Assembly: GCA_002869585.1 (NCBI GenBank)
Contig: PKUO01000002.1
Location: 1-64,000, forward strand
Reading direction: 5' to 3'
DNA length: 64,000 nt
DNA from: Sedimenticola sp.
GTDB lineage: Bacteria > Pseudomonadota > Gammaproteobacteria > Chromatiales > Chromatiaceae
This document shows positions 37,137 to 45,839 of the stretch, in pieces; within the stretch, counting starts at the first letter, position 1; the number at the start of each line of letters is the position of its first letter. The notes under the pieces are model-generated. The model had not been told where the DNA came from. It ran no database searches and saw nothing but the letters and a program-made list of their open reading frames with translations. Position numbers and translations under genes: made by a program.

Positions 37137-38041
37137 CAGGGTTTGCGTTTTATTCGTTTCATGGCGGTAACCAGACTGCGGCGCATCAGTTCAAAGGCGT
37201 TGGCCAGGTCCGAGATCTCATCGTTGCGGTGGCGCACAATCACCTCGCGGCTGATGTCACCATGGCTGACCGCCTTCGCCACCGTGGTGATGTCCACGAT
37301 CGGCTCCAGGATCAGACGCCGCACCAGCAGATTCACCACGATGAACAGGATGGTGAACAGGGCCGTGATGCCGCCCAATATCATCAGGCTGCGAGAGAGG
37401 GTCAGGGTTTGCACGTCATCCAGGGGCACGCCCACCACGCTCACGCCGACAACTTCATCGGGCCGGTAGCCATAACAGGAAGTCGTGCCGTAGGCGACTT
37501 TGACGTCGTCCGGGGCGGCTTCCGGTTTCCCGTGGCAGCGCAGGCAGCCTTTTGTGCTGATCTTCGGGGCGGAGCTGACCAGGTAGGTTTGTCCGTCGAT
37601 GGTGCCCACGGTGTTCAGCGTCTCCAGGTTGCGATCGCCGCGAAAGGTCTCCAGCAGGTTCTGCTCAATGCCACGCACCTGGTTCTGCGGGTTGAGCGGG
37701 TTGTCGGAGGCGTTATTGATATAGTATTGCGGCTGCTTCTCTTTCAGATATTTTGCAATGCGCGATGTCGCCACGATGCCGGAGAAGGCGGGCGAGTATA
37801 AGATCTGCTCCTTCATGAAATGGGGGCGAAGATCGGTGGCGACAAAGTCCTGGATCGATTTGACCACATCGACCAGCAGCACCAGGTCCTTTTCGGCCAG
37901 ATCGTAGACCTGTTTCTGGGTGACGAAATAGATTGTCGGTGCCGTCACCAGAACCGTGACGATGTACATAATGATAAGTGACAGGTTGAAGCGCTTCGCC
38001 AGGCTGCGACGGGCGCCCTGTCCGGTCGATTGTTTTTCCAT
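37136..38041 (-). CDS. Membrane haem sensor (Tll0287-like/DUF3365) with HAMP
   Basis: 301 residues. An N-terminal helix (about 20-42) leads to a periplasmic domain of about 175 residues with a single c-type haem motif, CLRCH (about 165-169), inside the conserved SSAPKISTKGCLRCHGKPEAAP segment typical of DUF3365. A second helix (about 222-245) is followed by a HAMP domain (about 246-298). The protein then stops: there is no histidine kinase, GGDEF or methyl-accepting part. It could act through a separate partner or as a truncated receptor. c-type cytochrome maturation would be needed. Confidence 0.85.
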   Translation of the reverse strand: MEKQSTGQGARRSLAKRFNLSLIIMYIVTVLVTAPTIYFVTQKQVYDLAEKDLVLLVDVVKSIQDFVATDLRPHFMKEQILYSPAFSGIVATSRIAKYLKEKQPQYYINNASDNPLNPQNQVRGIEQNLLETFRGDRNLETLNTVGTIDGQTYLVSSAPKISTKGCLRCHGKPEAAPDDVKVAYGTTSCYGYRPDEVVGVSVVGVPLDDVQTLTLSRSLMILGGITALFTILFIVVNLLVRRLILEPIVDITTVAKAVSHGDISREVIVRHRNDEISDLANAFELMRRSLVTAMKRIKRKP

Positions 38042-38298
38042 CCCCTTCCCTCATTCCTGAATCAGTTATTAGAGTTTTCTGCCTGGGCGTCGCCCGGGTT
38101 AGCTTTTGATGGCAAATGCCCAGGGACGCCCAAGTCTTCTCAGTATCAACCAGGCCATTGAATAATAAAAGGGTCTGGGTCGATGAATCTTAGCAGGGTG
38201 TTAACAGATACTGGGATAGATATAGCCCTGAACGGCTGACGGCTTTACACCAAACCCCGGTGATTGGCTGCATCTCTCTTGTCGGTTTTTTCTCCGCA

Positions 38299-39084
38299 CT
38301 ATTCCTCGCCCTCCGCGAGATGGTGATCACGGTGCTCAGTCGGGCTTTGCTCATCGACGGTGCCATGGGCAGAATCCGGGGCATGGATATGCAGATGCGA
38401 ATGGGTGTGGGTATGTGGGTGGCTGTGCAGCAGCGCATCACTCAGCTGTCCCTGTTGCAACAGTATCGCACGCGTTGCCAGTCGCTCCACGAAGCGGCGG
38501 TCATGGGAGACGAACAGCATCGCCTGGGGCAGGCCTTCCAGGTGTTCGATCAGGAGACGCTCGCTTTTTTCATCCAGCCCGCTGGTGGGTTCGTCCAGTA
38601 GCAGCACCTCAGGCTGCATCGCCAGCACCGTGGCGAGTGACACCAGGCGTTTCTCGCCGCCGGACAGCTTGTGGGTAACCCGTTCTGCGAAATTCTCAAT
38701 GCCGAGGGTGGCAAGGGTCGCTTGGGCGATCGCCTCGGCCTGTTGCCTTGAATTCCCCTGGTTCAGGGGGCCGAAGGCGACATCCTCCAGCACCGTCGGG
38801 CAGAACAGCTGGTCATCCGGGTCCTGGAACAGCAGCCCGACCCTTAGCCGCAGGTCACGAAACGCCTTTTCCTCGCGGCGATCCTGTCCGAATGCGGTGA
38901 TGTGCCCCGTGGTGCAGGGGTGCAGACCGACCAGCAGCTGCAGCAGGGTGGATTTACCCGCACCGTTGTCTCCAACCAGGGCCACCCGCTCACCGGCATG
39001 CAGGGCGAAATCCACGCGATTGAGTATCGGGCGGCCGGGATAGGCAAAACTGACCTGGTGCAGGGCGAGCAGGGGAGTGTTCAT
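38299..39084 (-). CDS. cbiO: ECF nickel/cobalt transporter ATPase
   Basis: 261 residues. Walker A GDNGAGKST (about 38-46), Q-loop FQDPDDQLFCPTV, signature LSGGEKRLVSLA, Walker B VLLLDEPTSGLDE and the switch histidine in VSHDRRF are intact. The last 45 residues contain an unusual His-rich stretch (HSHPHTHTHSHLHIH) that could bind nickel or cobalt. It is the energising subunit of the transporter. Its start overlaps cbiQ by four bases; it is the last gene of the operon. Confidence 0.93.
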   Translation of the reverse strand: MNTPLLALHQVSFAYPGRPILNRVDFALHAGERVALVGDNGAGKSTLLQLLVGLHPCTTGHITAFGQDRREEKAFRDLRLRVGLLFQDPDDQLFCPTVLEDVAFGPLNQGNSRQQAEAIAQATLATLGIENFAERVTHKLSGGEKRLVSLATVLAMQPEVLLLDEPTSGLDEKSERLLIEHLEGLPQAMLFVSHDRRFVERLATRAILLQQGQLSDALLHSHPHTHTHSHLHIHAPDSAHGTVDEQSPTEHRDHHLAEGEE

Positions 39085-39842
39085 GACTGATGCTCCAGGA
39101 GCAGAAGGCCCAACAGCAGGGAGGCTGCGATCACTCCAAAATAGCTGTCCATGGCCTGCCAGTGATAACGCCCGAGCAGGTAGAGACGGCCATCAAACCC
39201 CCGACACTTCATGGCCGCGAGGATACGCCGTGAGCGCTCCAGGCTGCGCACCAGCAGCATGCCGGTCAGCCAGCCGAGGGTTCGCCAGGTGTGGAGATCG
39301 CTGCGGGGAACGAAGGCGCGGGCACGCATCGCCTGGCGCAGGCGCTGGTACTCTCTGTGGACCACGTCGATGTAGCGCACGGTGAACAGAAACAGGTGGA
39401 CCAGCTTGTCCGGCACCCCCAGCCGCGACAGGGCATGGCCGAGCACCACCGGCTCCAGGGTGCCGAGCAGGGCCAGCAGGGAGATCACCACGGCGTTGGC
39501 CCTGAGCAGAGTCAGGAGAGCGTGGTTCATGCCCTCCTGGCTGGCCATGAACGGCCCGAGCTGGAAGAGCGTCTCGCCGGGAACGCTGAACGGCAGGAAC
39601 AGCAAAAGCACCAGCATGAAGCCCTCGAGCAACAGCAATCGCCGCGCCAGCTGCCGCGGCTCTATTCCTGCCGCCATGGCGAGTGCGGCGGCCCCGCCCA
39701 AGGCCAGCAGCAGTATGGGAGGATGGTGCAGATTGACCACCACCAGGGCGAACCCCAGCGCGGCGAGGATCCTCAATCTTGGATCGCGGTCGCTGAGCCA
39801 GCCAGCGGCGCTTGAGGAACTGGAGAGCAGTTCGCCGCTCAT
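39081..39842 (-). CDS. cbiQ: ECF nickel/cobalt transporter transmembrane subunit
   Basis: 253 residues with about five membrane helices. The conserved coupling motifs AMRARAFVP and the RSLERSRRILAAMKCRGFDG segment (about 185-225) are the cytoplasmic helices that dock with the ATPase. It joins the substrate-binding M subunit to CbiO. It overlaps both neighbours by four bases (ATGA type), so the whole operon is translationally coupled. Confidence 0.92.
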   Translation of the reverse strand: MSGELLSSSSSAAGWLSDRDPRLRILAALGFALVVVNLHHPPILLLALGGAAALAMAAGIEPRQLARRLLLLEGFMLVLLLFLPFSVPGETLFQLGPFMASQEGMNHALLTLLRANAVVISLLALLGTLEPVVLGHALSRLGVPDKLVHLFLFTVRYIDVVHREYQRLRQAMRARAFVPRSDLHTWRTLGWLTGMLLVRSLERSRRILAAMKCRGFDGRLYLLGRYHWQAMDSYFGVIAASLLLGLLLLEHQS

Positions 39843-40447
39843 GGCTTTTTCGCCGGTTGCCGGCTACGCCACCACAACGCCAGTCCTGCAAGGCCGAGGA
39901 TGTAGCCGATGCCCCCGATGATATCCAGCCAGCGCCGCCTATCCTCGTAGGCGATCAACGCCTCGCGCAGGGGGCGTATCTGGCGCGCCACGGCCTGTTC
40001 AACATGCGCTGATAATTGTAGTTCATTGAGGGTTATAGTGACGTCAGTGGCACTCGCCGCTGGTGGCGTGGGCGCAACCCTGGGGGAGGGCTCTGTTGCC
40101 TGCTCTTCCACTGGTGCGGGGAGTTCGCCAGGGAGTTGATCCGCGCTGACCATCCACTTTGCCAGGTGGCCGTCACCACTGTCGGCCAATACCAGGTGAT
40201 CCATGCGTCGGGTGGCAGTAAAGTTGAACTGGCCCTCGGCATCGGGCGCCAGTTCCGCAAGCGTCACCCCGTCGGGATCACGGATGCTGATGTTCGCCCC
40301 GGACGCCTTGGCGCCACCCACGAAATAGGCCGAACCCTGGATATGACTGCCCTCGGCAAACGCGAATACCTTCAGCCGGTGCGCCTGCAAGGGGGCGCTG
40401 AACAGCAGGGTCATGCCCAGCAGGAAACCGAAAACAGCCCTAGCCAT
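39839..40447 (-). CDS. Accessory Ni/Co transporter subunit, NikL-like
   Basis: 202 residues from the ATG at 40447, with GGAGG eight bases upstream; the frame is open earlier but overlaps cbiM. A signal peptide ends PLQA, so the mature chain begins His-Arg-Leu-Lys-Val-Phe. A carboxypeptidase-like beta domain (about 20-85, SIRDPDGVTLAELAPDAEGQ) is followed by a Pro/Ala linker, a helix (about 130-165) and a C-terminal membrane helix (about 175-193). This layout fits the NikL/CbiL-type subunit of NikKMLQO nickel systems. The start overlaps the cbiM stop by eight bases. Confidence 0.82.
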   Translation of the reverse strand: MARAVFGFLLGMTLLFSAPLQAHRLKVFAFAEGSHIQGSAYFVGGAKASGANISIRDPDGVTLAELAPDAEGQFNFTATRRMDHLVLADSGDGHLAKWMVSADQLPGELPAPVEEQATEPSPRVAPTPPAASATDVTITLNELQLSAHVEQAVARQIRPLREALIAYEDRRRWLDIIGGIGYILGLAGLALWWRSRQPAKKP

Positions 40448-41060
40448 GTTGCTCCTCCGGGACAAACAGCAATTCAGGGGCCACGCGCCAGACGAAACTG
40501 ACCGCTGCGCCGGTGACCACCGCCTCGCCAATCACCAGGGGCAGATAGGTGAACGGGATCACCTTGGCCGCCGGCAGGAAGGCCGGTCCGCTGAGCGCCA
40601 GCGAGAGAGCCACCAGCACGCCGGTCAATAATACCCCCAGCCCCCCGGCGGCGGCACCCAGCAGAAAGGGGCGCGGTATCTGCTTTTGCCTCAACCGCCG
40701 CCCGAACAGCGCGGCGCAGACCAGTGCCGGCAGGGCAATGTTCAGGGTGTTCACCCCGAGCACCAGCAGACCGCCAAATCCGAAAAAGACCGCTTGCAGC
40801 AACAGCTCCACGAAAATGGCCGGGACTGCCGCCCAGCCCAGCACCATGCCCATCAGCCCGTTGAGAATCAGGTGCACGCTGCTGGGCCCGACCGGGACGC
40901 TGATCAGCGACGAGACGAACAGGGCAGAGGAGAGCACCGCCGCCTGGGGGATGCGCTCGTACTCGAGCCGTCGCACGGCATAGGCCAGGGCGCTCGCGCT
41001 CAGCAGCGCCCCGCCGATCAGCAGGGGTGCGCTCAGTACGCCGTCGGGAATGTGTGCGAT
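40440..41060 (-). CDS. cbiM: ECF Ni/Co substrate-binding membrane subunit, ATC start
   Basis: 206 residues if translation begins at ATC (41060-41058), giving (M)AHIPDGVLSAPLLIGGAL. That is the conserved CbiM/NikM N-terminus, whose amine and histidine bind the metal. Upstream only seven codons separate it from an in-frame stop, and none is ATG, GTG or TTG; AGGAG ends nine bases before ATC. The next ordinary start (GTG 40976) would delete 28 residues including this motif. GPSSVHLILNGLMG holds the second metal-site histidine. If Met is removed before Ala, His becomes residue 2, as in NikM. It follows nikK by 18 bases. Confidence 0.88.
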   Translation of the reverse strand: MAHIPDGVLSAPLLIGGALLSASALAYAVRRLEYERIPQAAVLSSALFVSSLISVPVGPSSVHLILNGLMGMVLGWAAVPAIFVELLLQAVFFGFGGLLVLGVNTLNIALPALVCAALFGRRLRQKQIPRPFLLGAAAGGLGVLLTGVLVALSLALSGPAFLPAAKVIPFTYLPLVIGEAVVTGAAVSFVWRVAPELLFVPEEQHG

Positions 41061-41078
41061 GGGGAGATTCTCCTGTGG

Positions 41079-41855
41079 TTATCGCATGTCGCGGGTATGG
41101 ACCCAGATCAGGCCGCCGGTCTCCACCGGCACCTGTTTACCATCGGGGTTGAGCATGGTCTCATTCCCCTCCGGCAGAGCGGCGAAACCCCACCAGCCGG
41201 CGCGCGGCATGGCGTAGACGAAGACGCCGTTGGCGTCGGTCTTTATCACCTGGGTGATATAGGCATCCGCCGGGGGTGTCAGCGAGCCGTCGTTGCGCCA
41301 CTCCACTTCGATTCGCGTGTTGGGGGCCGGTTTGCCGTTGCGCTTGACTACACCACGGAACAGATTGCCGCTCCACAGGCCGTAGGGGCGGGTCAGCGGG
41401 GCGATCTCGACCGGCAGGCCAATCTCACTGTCCCAGCCCTGCTCGGCTCCGTAGGCGCCGACGATCACCTTGGTGTAGTGGACGATCATCACCCCCTCCG
41501 CCGGCTCCCAGTAGGCCGAAGGCTCGATAAAGAAGAGGTAGTCGCCGGGCCGTTTGAAGGTGTAGTCGGCGCGGTAGGCACGTTTGCCATCCAGCTCAAT
41601 CGGTTGCAGGCTGGCCCTGAGGTCCTGTTCGCCTTCCGGACCGATCACGCCAAAGCGCCGTGGCTCGCCCATTGCCATCACCGGACCACCCTGCATGGGG
41701 TGGGTGAAGGCCAGGCTCAGGCCAGCGCGGTTGCCGGTTTCATGGGTGATCAGATCGCTGTCCGGGATCAACTCCTGGAAATGGGCCTGAGCCTGCCATG
41801 AGATTGTCCAGAGCAGCAACGCCATAGATAGGGCGGTGGATTTAACCGGTGTCAC
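41079..41855 (-). CDS. Periplasmic Ni/Co-binding protein, NikK-like (DUF4198)
   Basis: 258 residues from GTG 41855, with AGGA upstream. A signal peptide ends WQAQA, so the mature chain starts His-Phe-Gln-Glu-Leu. The body has the DUF4198 pattern ([23 protein letters not shown] segment; a second domain beginning [20 protein letters not shown]; a final WVHTRD). Such proteins are the K component of NikKMLQO-type uptake systems and probably deliver metal to CbiM. First gene of the operon. No NikR site or riboswitch is recognisable in the 277-bp region upstream. Confidence 0.85.
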   Translation of the reverse strand: MTPVKSTALSMALLLWTISWQAQAHFQELIPDSDLITHETGNRAGLSLAFTHPMQGGPVMAMGEPRRFGVIGPEGEQDLRASLQPIELDGKRAYRADYTFKRPGDYLFFIEPSAYWEPAEGVMIVHYTKVIVGAYGAEQGWDSEIGLPVEIAPLTRPYGLWSGNLFRGVVKRNGKPAPNTRIEVEWRNDGSLTPPADAYITQVIKTDANGVFVYAMPRAGWWGFAALPEGNETMLNPDGKQVPVETGGLIWVHTRDMR

Positions 41856-42132
41856 TTGGATTTCCTGCCTCCAAATTGATTTTGCGCTGGGAGGATGTGA
41901 GTAATACTTTTGTAAATTAAATAATATTTGCTTCGGATTGTGAAGCAGGGATTGCCGTTTTCCCTGGCCAACGCGCCAAACGATGTGGGATAGGCCGGTT
42001 TCGAGGAGGGGGTGTTGCGATATTTTTATTACAATTTAAGCGGTTAAAATCCCGGAATGCGCCCACCTTCGCTGGAAAAAGGCTACTATAGGGGGTAAGC
42101 TAGCGCGCCCTTTTTGACTGTATTAGATTTCC

Positions 42133-43479
42133 ATGCCCGGCAAACTTTATATCAAAACCTTCGGTTGTCAGATGAACGAGTACGATTCGGCGAAAATGTC
42201 CGATCTGCTGCGTGAATCACATGGTCTGGAGTTGACTGAGCACCCCGAGCAGGCAGATGTGCTGCTGCTCAACACCTGCTCGATCCGCGAAAAGGCCCAG
42301 GAGAAGGTCTTTTCCCAGTTGGGTCGCTGGCGCCCCTGGAAAGAGCGGCGCGAGGATCTGATCATTGGCGTCGGCGGCTGTGTCGCCAGTCAGGAGGGCG
42401 AGGCGATCAGAAGCCGTGCGCCCTACGTCGACCTGGTCTTCGGGCCTCAGACCCTGCATCGCCTGCCGGAGATGATCAACGCCGCCCGCAACCGCGAGGG
42501 TGTGGTGGTGGATGTCTCCTTCCCGGAGATCGAAAAATTCGACCGCCTGCCGGAGCCGCGCGCCGAGGGACCGACCGCCTTTGTCTCGATCATGGAGGGG
42601 TGTTCGAAATACTGCACCTTCTGCGTGGTGCCCTACACCCGTGGCGAGGAGATCAGCCGGCCGTTTGACGATGTGATCGCCGAGGTGGCCGCCCTGGCGG
42701 AGCAGGGGGTGCGCGAGGTCAATCTGCTCGGGCAGAACGTCAATGCCTTCCGGGGCGTGATGCACGATGGCGAAGTGGCCGATCTGGCCTTGCTGATCCA
42801 GTATGTCGCGGCCATCGAGGGTATCGAACGCATCCGCTTCACCACCTCCCATCCGGTGGAGTTTTCCGATCGCCTGATCGATGTCTACGCCGAGGTGCCG
42901 GAGCTGGTCAGTCATCTGCACCTGCCGGTGCAGAGCGGCTCCGACCGAATTCTGACGCTGATGAAGCGCGGCCACACCGCCTTCGACTACAAGGCGAAAA
43001 TACGCCGCCTGCGCGAGATCCGGCCCAACCTGAGCCTCTCCTCCGATTTCATTATCGGCTTTCCCGGCGAGACCGAGCAGGATTTTCAGCGCACCCTGGA
43101 GCTGATCGAATCCATCGGTTTCGATCACTCCTTCAGTTTTATCTACAGCGCCCGTCCCGGTACCCCGGCGGCGGAGCTGCCGGACGATGTGCCCCTGGCG
43201 GAGAAACAGCAGCGCCTGGAACAGTTGCAGCAGCGCATCAACGCCATGGCCCAGCAGATCAGCCGGCGCATGGTCGGCACGGTCGAGCGCATCCTGGTGG
43301 AGCGCCCCTCGCGCAAGGACCCCGGGCAGTTGGCAGGGCGCACCGAGAACAACCGGGTGGTCAATTTTGACGGACCGGCTGAGTTGATCGGCCAGTTCGT
43401 TGACCTGCGCATCACCGAGGCGCTGCCTAATTCACTGCGCGGGGAGCTTATCCCGGAATCACTGGCCGCATCGGCATGA
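42133..43479 (+). CDS. miaB: tRNA-2-methylthio-N6-isopentenyladenosine synthase
   Basis: 448 residues. The N-terminal MTTase domain (about 1-120) has three cysteines ([22 protein letters not shown]) for one 4Fe-4S cluster. The radical-SAM core carries [16 protein letters not shown] (CxxxCxxC, about 157-164), and a TRAM domain occupies the last 65 residues. MiaB methylthiolates A37 of tRNAs reading UNN codons. It overlaps phoH by four bases and heads the operon miaB-phoH-ybeY-ybeX-lnt. Confidence 0.98.
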   Translation: MPGKLYIKTFGCQMNEYDSAKMSDLLRESHGLELTEHPEQADVLLLNTCSIREKAQEKVFSQLGRWRPWKERREDLIIGVGGCVASQEGEAIRSRAPYVDLVFGPQTLHRLPEMINAARNREGVVVDVSFPEIEKFDRLPEPRAEGPTAFVSIMEGCSKYCTFCVVPYTRGEEISRPFDDVIAEVAALAEQGVREVNLLGQNVNAFRGVMHDGEVADLALLIQYVAAIEGIERIRFTTSHPVEFSDRLIDVYAEVPELVSHLHLPVQSGSDRILTLMKRGHTAFDYKAKIRRLREIRPNLSLSSDFIIGFPGETEQDFQRTLELIESIGFDHSFSFIYSARPGTPAAELPDDVPLAEKQQRLEQLQQRINAMAQQISRRMVGTVERILVERPSRKDPGQLAGRTENNRVVNFDGPAELIGQFVDLRITEALPNSLRGELIPESLAASA

Positions 43480-44495
43480 CGCAACAACCCAATCTGACCA
43501 AAACATTGTCCGACCACCCCGAATCTCTCGATCTGACCCTGCTGCCGGAAGACAATCACCGGCTGGCGAATCTGTGCGGCCAGTTGGATGAGCATCTGCG
43601 CCAGATCGAGCGCCGCCTGGGGATCGAGATCAATTACCGCGGCAACCATTTCAGGCTGCTGGGTGAACCCCACGCGATACATGCCGGCGACAAGTTTATG
43701 CGTTGGCTCTACGACGAGGCGCGCAACGAGGTGCTTTCACCGGAGCGCATCCATCTCTATCTCCAGGAGTCGGGTGTTGAGTCGCTGCTAAGGGCAGAGG
43801 CCGAGCATGAGGTCCCCGAGGTGGTGATCAAGACCCGCCGCGGTCTGGTCAGGCCACGCGGCCCGAATCAGCGCGAGTACCTGCACAAGGTGGTGACTCA
43901 CGACATCAATTTCGGGGTCGGGCCGGCTGGTACCGGCAAGACCTATCTGGCAGTGGCCTGCGCTGTGGACGCCCTGGAGAGGGATCAGGTGCGGCGCATC
44001 CTGCTGGTGCGCCCGGCGGTCGAGGCCGGGGAGCGCCTGGGCTTTTTGCCCGGCGATCTGGCCCAGAAGATAGACCCTTACCTGCGGCCTCTGTATGACG
44101 CGCTGTATGAGATGCTCGGCTTTGAGCGGGTCGCCAAGCTGATCGAGCGCAATGTGATCGAGGTCGCGCCTCTGGCCTACATGCGCGGGCGGACGCTGAA
44201 CGAGTCCTTTATCATCCTCGACGAGGCGCAAAATACCACCCCGGAGCAGATGAAGATGTTTCTGACCCGCATCGGCTTCGGCTCGACCGCGGTGATCACC
44301 GGCGATGTGACCCAGGTGGATCTGCCTCGCGGGCAGACCTCCGGCCTGCGGCAGGCGGTTGAAGTGCTGGCGCGGGTCGAGGGTATCAGTTTCACCTTCT
44401 TCAACGCCCGTGATGTGGTGCGTCATCCCCTGGTGCAGCGTATCGTTGGCGCCTACGACAACTTCACCCGAGAGTCGGACGGAAAGGGCAAGTGA
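43476..44495 (+). CDS. ybeZ: PhoH-like ATPase YbeZ
   Basis: 339 residues. Walker [12 protein letters not shown] (near residue 148) and Walker [11 protein letters not shown] lie in the PhoH P-loop domain; an N-terminal KH-like part (about 40-110) precedes it. YbeZ works with the RNase YbeY and the S11 protein in ribosome maturation in E. coli. It overlaps both miaB and ybeY by four bases, so the genes are tightly coupled. Confidence 0.96.
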   Translation: MTQQPNLTKTLSDHPESLDLTLLPEDNHRLANLCGQLDEHLRQIERRLGIEINYRGNHFRLLGEPHAIHAGDKFMRWLYDEARNEVLSPERIHLYLQESGVESLLRAEAEHEVPEVVIKTRRGLVRPRGPNQREYLHKVVTHDINFGVGPAGTGKTYLAVACAVDALERDQVRRILLVRPAVEAGERLGFLPGDLAQKIDPYLRPLYDALYEMLGFERVAKLIERNVIEVAPLAYMRGRTLNESFIILDEAQNTTPEQMKMFLTRIGFGSTAVITGDVTQVDLPRGQTSGLRQAVEVLARVEGISFTFFNARDVVRHPLVQRIVGAYDNFTRESDGKGK

Positions 44496-44968
44496 GCTAC
44501 GAAATCGATATCCAGCGCGTGATAGACGCCGATCATCTGCCCTCTGACCAGGAGTTTCGCATCTGGGTGGAGGCGGTGCTCAAGCCCCGTCTGCCCGCCG
44601 CTGAACTGGTGATCCGCATCGTCAGTGAGCAGGAGAGTCAGGCCTTGAATCTAGAGTACCGGGGCAAGGACTGTCCCACCAATGTACTGTCGTTCCCCTT
44701 TGAAACCCCGGATGTGGTGGAGACCGACCTGCTCGGCGATCTGGTAATCTGCGCGCCGGTGGTTGTGCAGGAGGCCCTTGATCAGGGAAAATCCCTGGAT
44801 GCCCACTGGGCACACATGGTCGTGCATGGGTTAATGCATCTGCTGGGGTTCGACCATCAGAATGACGAACAGGCCGCTGAGATGGAACACCTCGAGGTGG
44901 AGATCCTCACCGGTCTGGGTTTTCCGGATCCCTATGCCGATCCTTCAGACGTTGAAAGGACAACATGA
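44492..44968 (+). CDS. ybeY: Endoribonuclease YbeY
   Basis: 158 residues starting at GTG 44492, which overlaps the phoH TGA. The metal-binding [11 protein letters not shown] motif (HxxxHxxxxxH, about 110-120) is complete, and NVLSFPFE is conserved. YbeY is a single-strand endoribonuclease involved in 16S 3'-end processing and ribosome quality control. It ends in an ATGA overlap with ybeX. Confidence 0.97.
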   Translation: MSYEIDIQRVIDADHLPSDQEFRIWVEAVLKPRLPAAELVIRIVSEQESQALNLEYRGKDCPTNVLSFPFETPDVVETDLLGDLVICAPVVVQEALDQGKSLDAHWAHMVVHGLMHLLGFDHQNDEQAAEMEHLEVEILTGLGFPDPYADPSDVERTT

Positions 44969-45828
44969 GTAACGATGACTCGAGTAGCGGTTCGCTTCCG
45001 CGCGCGTGGATCAAGAATTTTCTGCGCACCTTCGGAAATGAACCGGAAAACAAAGAACAACTGTTAGAACTCCTGCGCGATGCGAAGAAGCGCGCCCTGC
45101 TGGATACCGAGGCACTCTCGATGATGGAGGGTGTGCTGCAGGTCTCGGAGATGCGGGTGCGCGATATCATGATCCCGCGCGCCCACATGGCCGTGATCGA
45201 GAGCGACAGCCCATTTGACGAGATCCTGCCGGTGGCGATCGAGTCAGCCCACTCACGGTTTCCGGTGATCGGCGACGATCGCGGTGAAGTGGTCGGCATC
45301 CTGCTCGCCAAAGACCTTCTGGCGTACTGTGGTGACAGCCGGGGCCGGCGCTTTGATATCCGCGATGTGCTGCGCGCCGCGGTGTTTGTCCCCGAGAGCA
45401 AGCGCCTGAATGTGCTGCTTAACGAATTTCGGGCGAACCGCAACCACATGGCGATCGTGGTCGATGAGTTCGGCGCCGCCGCCGGGCTGGTGACCATTGA
45501 GGATGTACTGGAGCAGATCGTCGGTGAAATCGAGGACGAACATGACTTCGACGAGGGAACCGATATCCTGCGTCGCGGCGAACGCGAGTTTACCGTCAAG
45601 GCGCATACCACCATCGAAGAGTTCAACGACTACTTCGATACTGACTTCTCCGATGAGGAGTTCGATACCATCGCCGGGCTGGTGACCAATGCCCTGGGGC
45701 ATCTCCCCAAACGTGGCGAAAAGGTGGATATCGATGGTTTCAGCTTCAAGGTGTTGCGCGCCGACAGCCGCCGCATTTATCTGCTCAACATCCGCCTGCT
45801 CTCATCGAGTGAGGCGCACCCTGACTGA
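44965..45828 (+). CDS. ybeX: CBS-domain protein YbeX (CorC family)
   Basis: 287 residues, soluble, with two CBS domains (about 68-190: [17 protein letters not shown] and [20 protein letters not shown]) and a C-terminal CorC/HlyC transporter-associated domain (about 200-280). It was linked to magnesium and cobalt efflux in Salmonella (CorC) and to ribosome metabolism in E. coli. It follows ybeY with a four-base overlap and precedes lnt by 11 bases. Confidence 0.95.
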   Translation: MSNDDSSSGSLPRAWIKNFLRTFGNEPENKEQLLELLRDAKKRALLDTEALSMMEGVLQVSEMRVRDIMIPRAHMAVIESDSPFDEILPVAIESAHSRFPVIGDDRGEVVGILLAKDLLAYCGDSRGRRFDIRDVLRAAVFVPESKRLNVLLNEFRANRNHMAIVVDEFGAAAGLVTIEDVLEQIVGEIEDEHDFDEGTDILRRGEREFTVKAHTTIEEFNDYFDTDFSDEEFDTIAGLVTNALGHLPKRGEKVDIDGFSFKVLRADSRRIYLLNIRLLSSSEAHPD

Positions 45829-45839
45829 GGGTCACTGAG

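Noticed and set aside
38042-38298. Gene between the haem sensor and cbiO
   Set aside because: Short frames only, with no ribosome binding site or family resemblance; treated as a promoter-bearing gap.
41856-42132. NikR operator or cobalamin/nickel riboswitch upstream of the nickel transporter
   Set aside because: I could find no GTATGA-N16-TCATAC-like pair and no recognisable riboswitch core; the region is merely A/T-rich.
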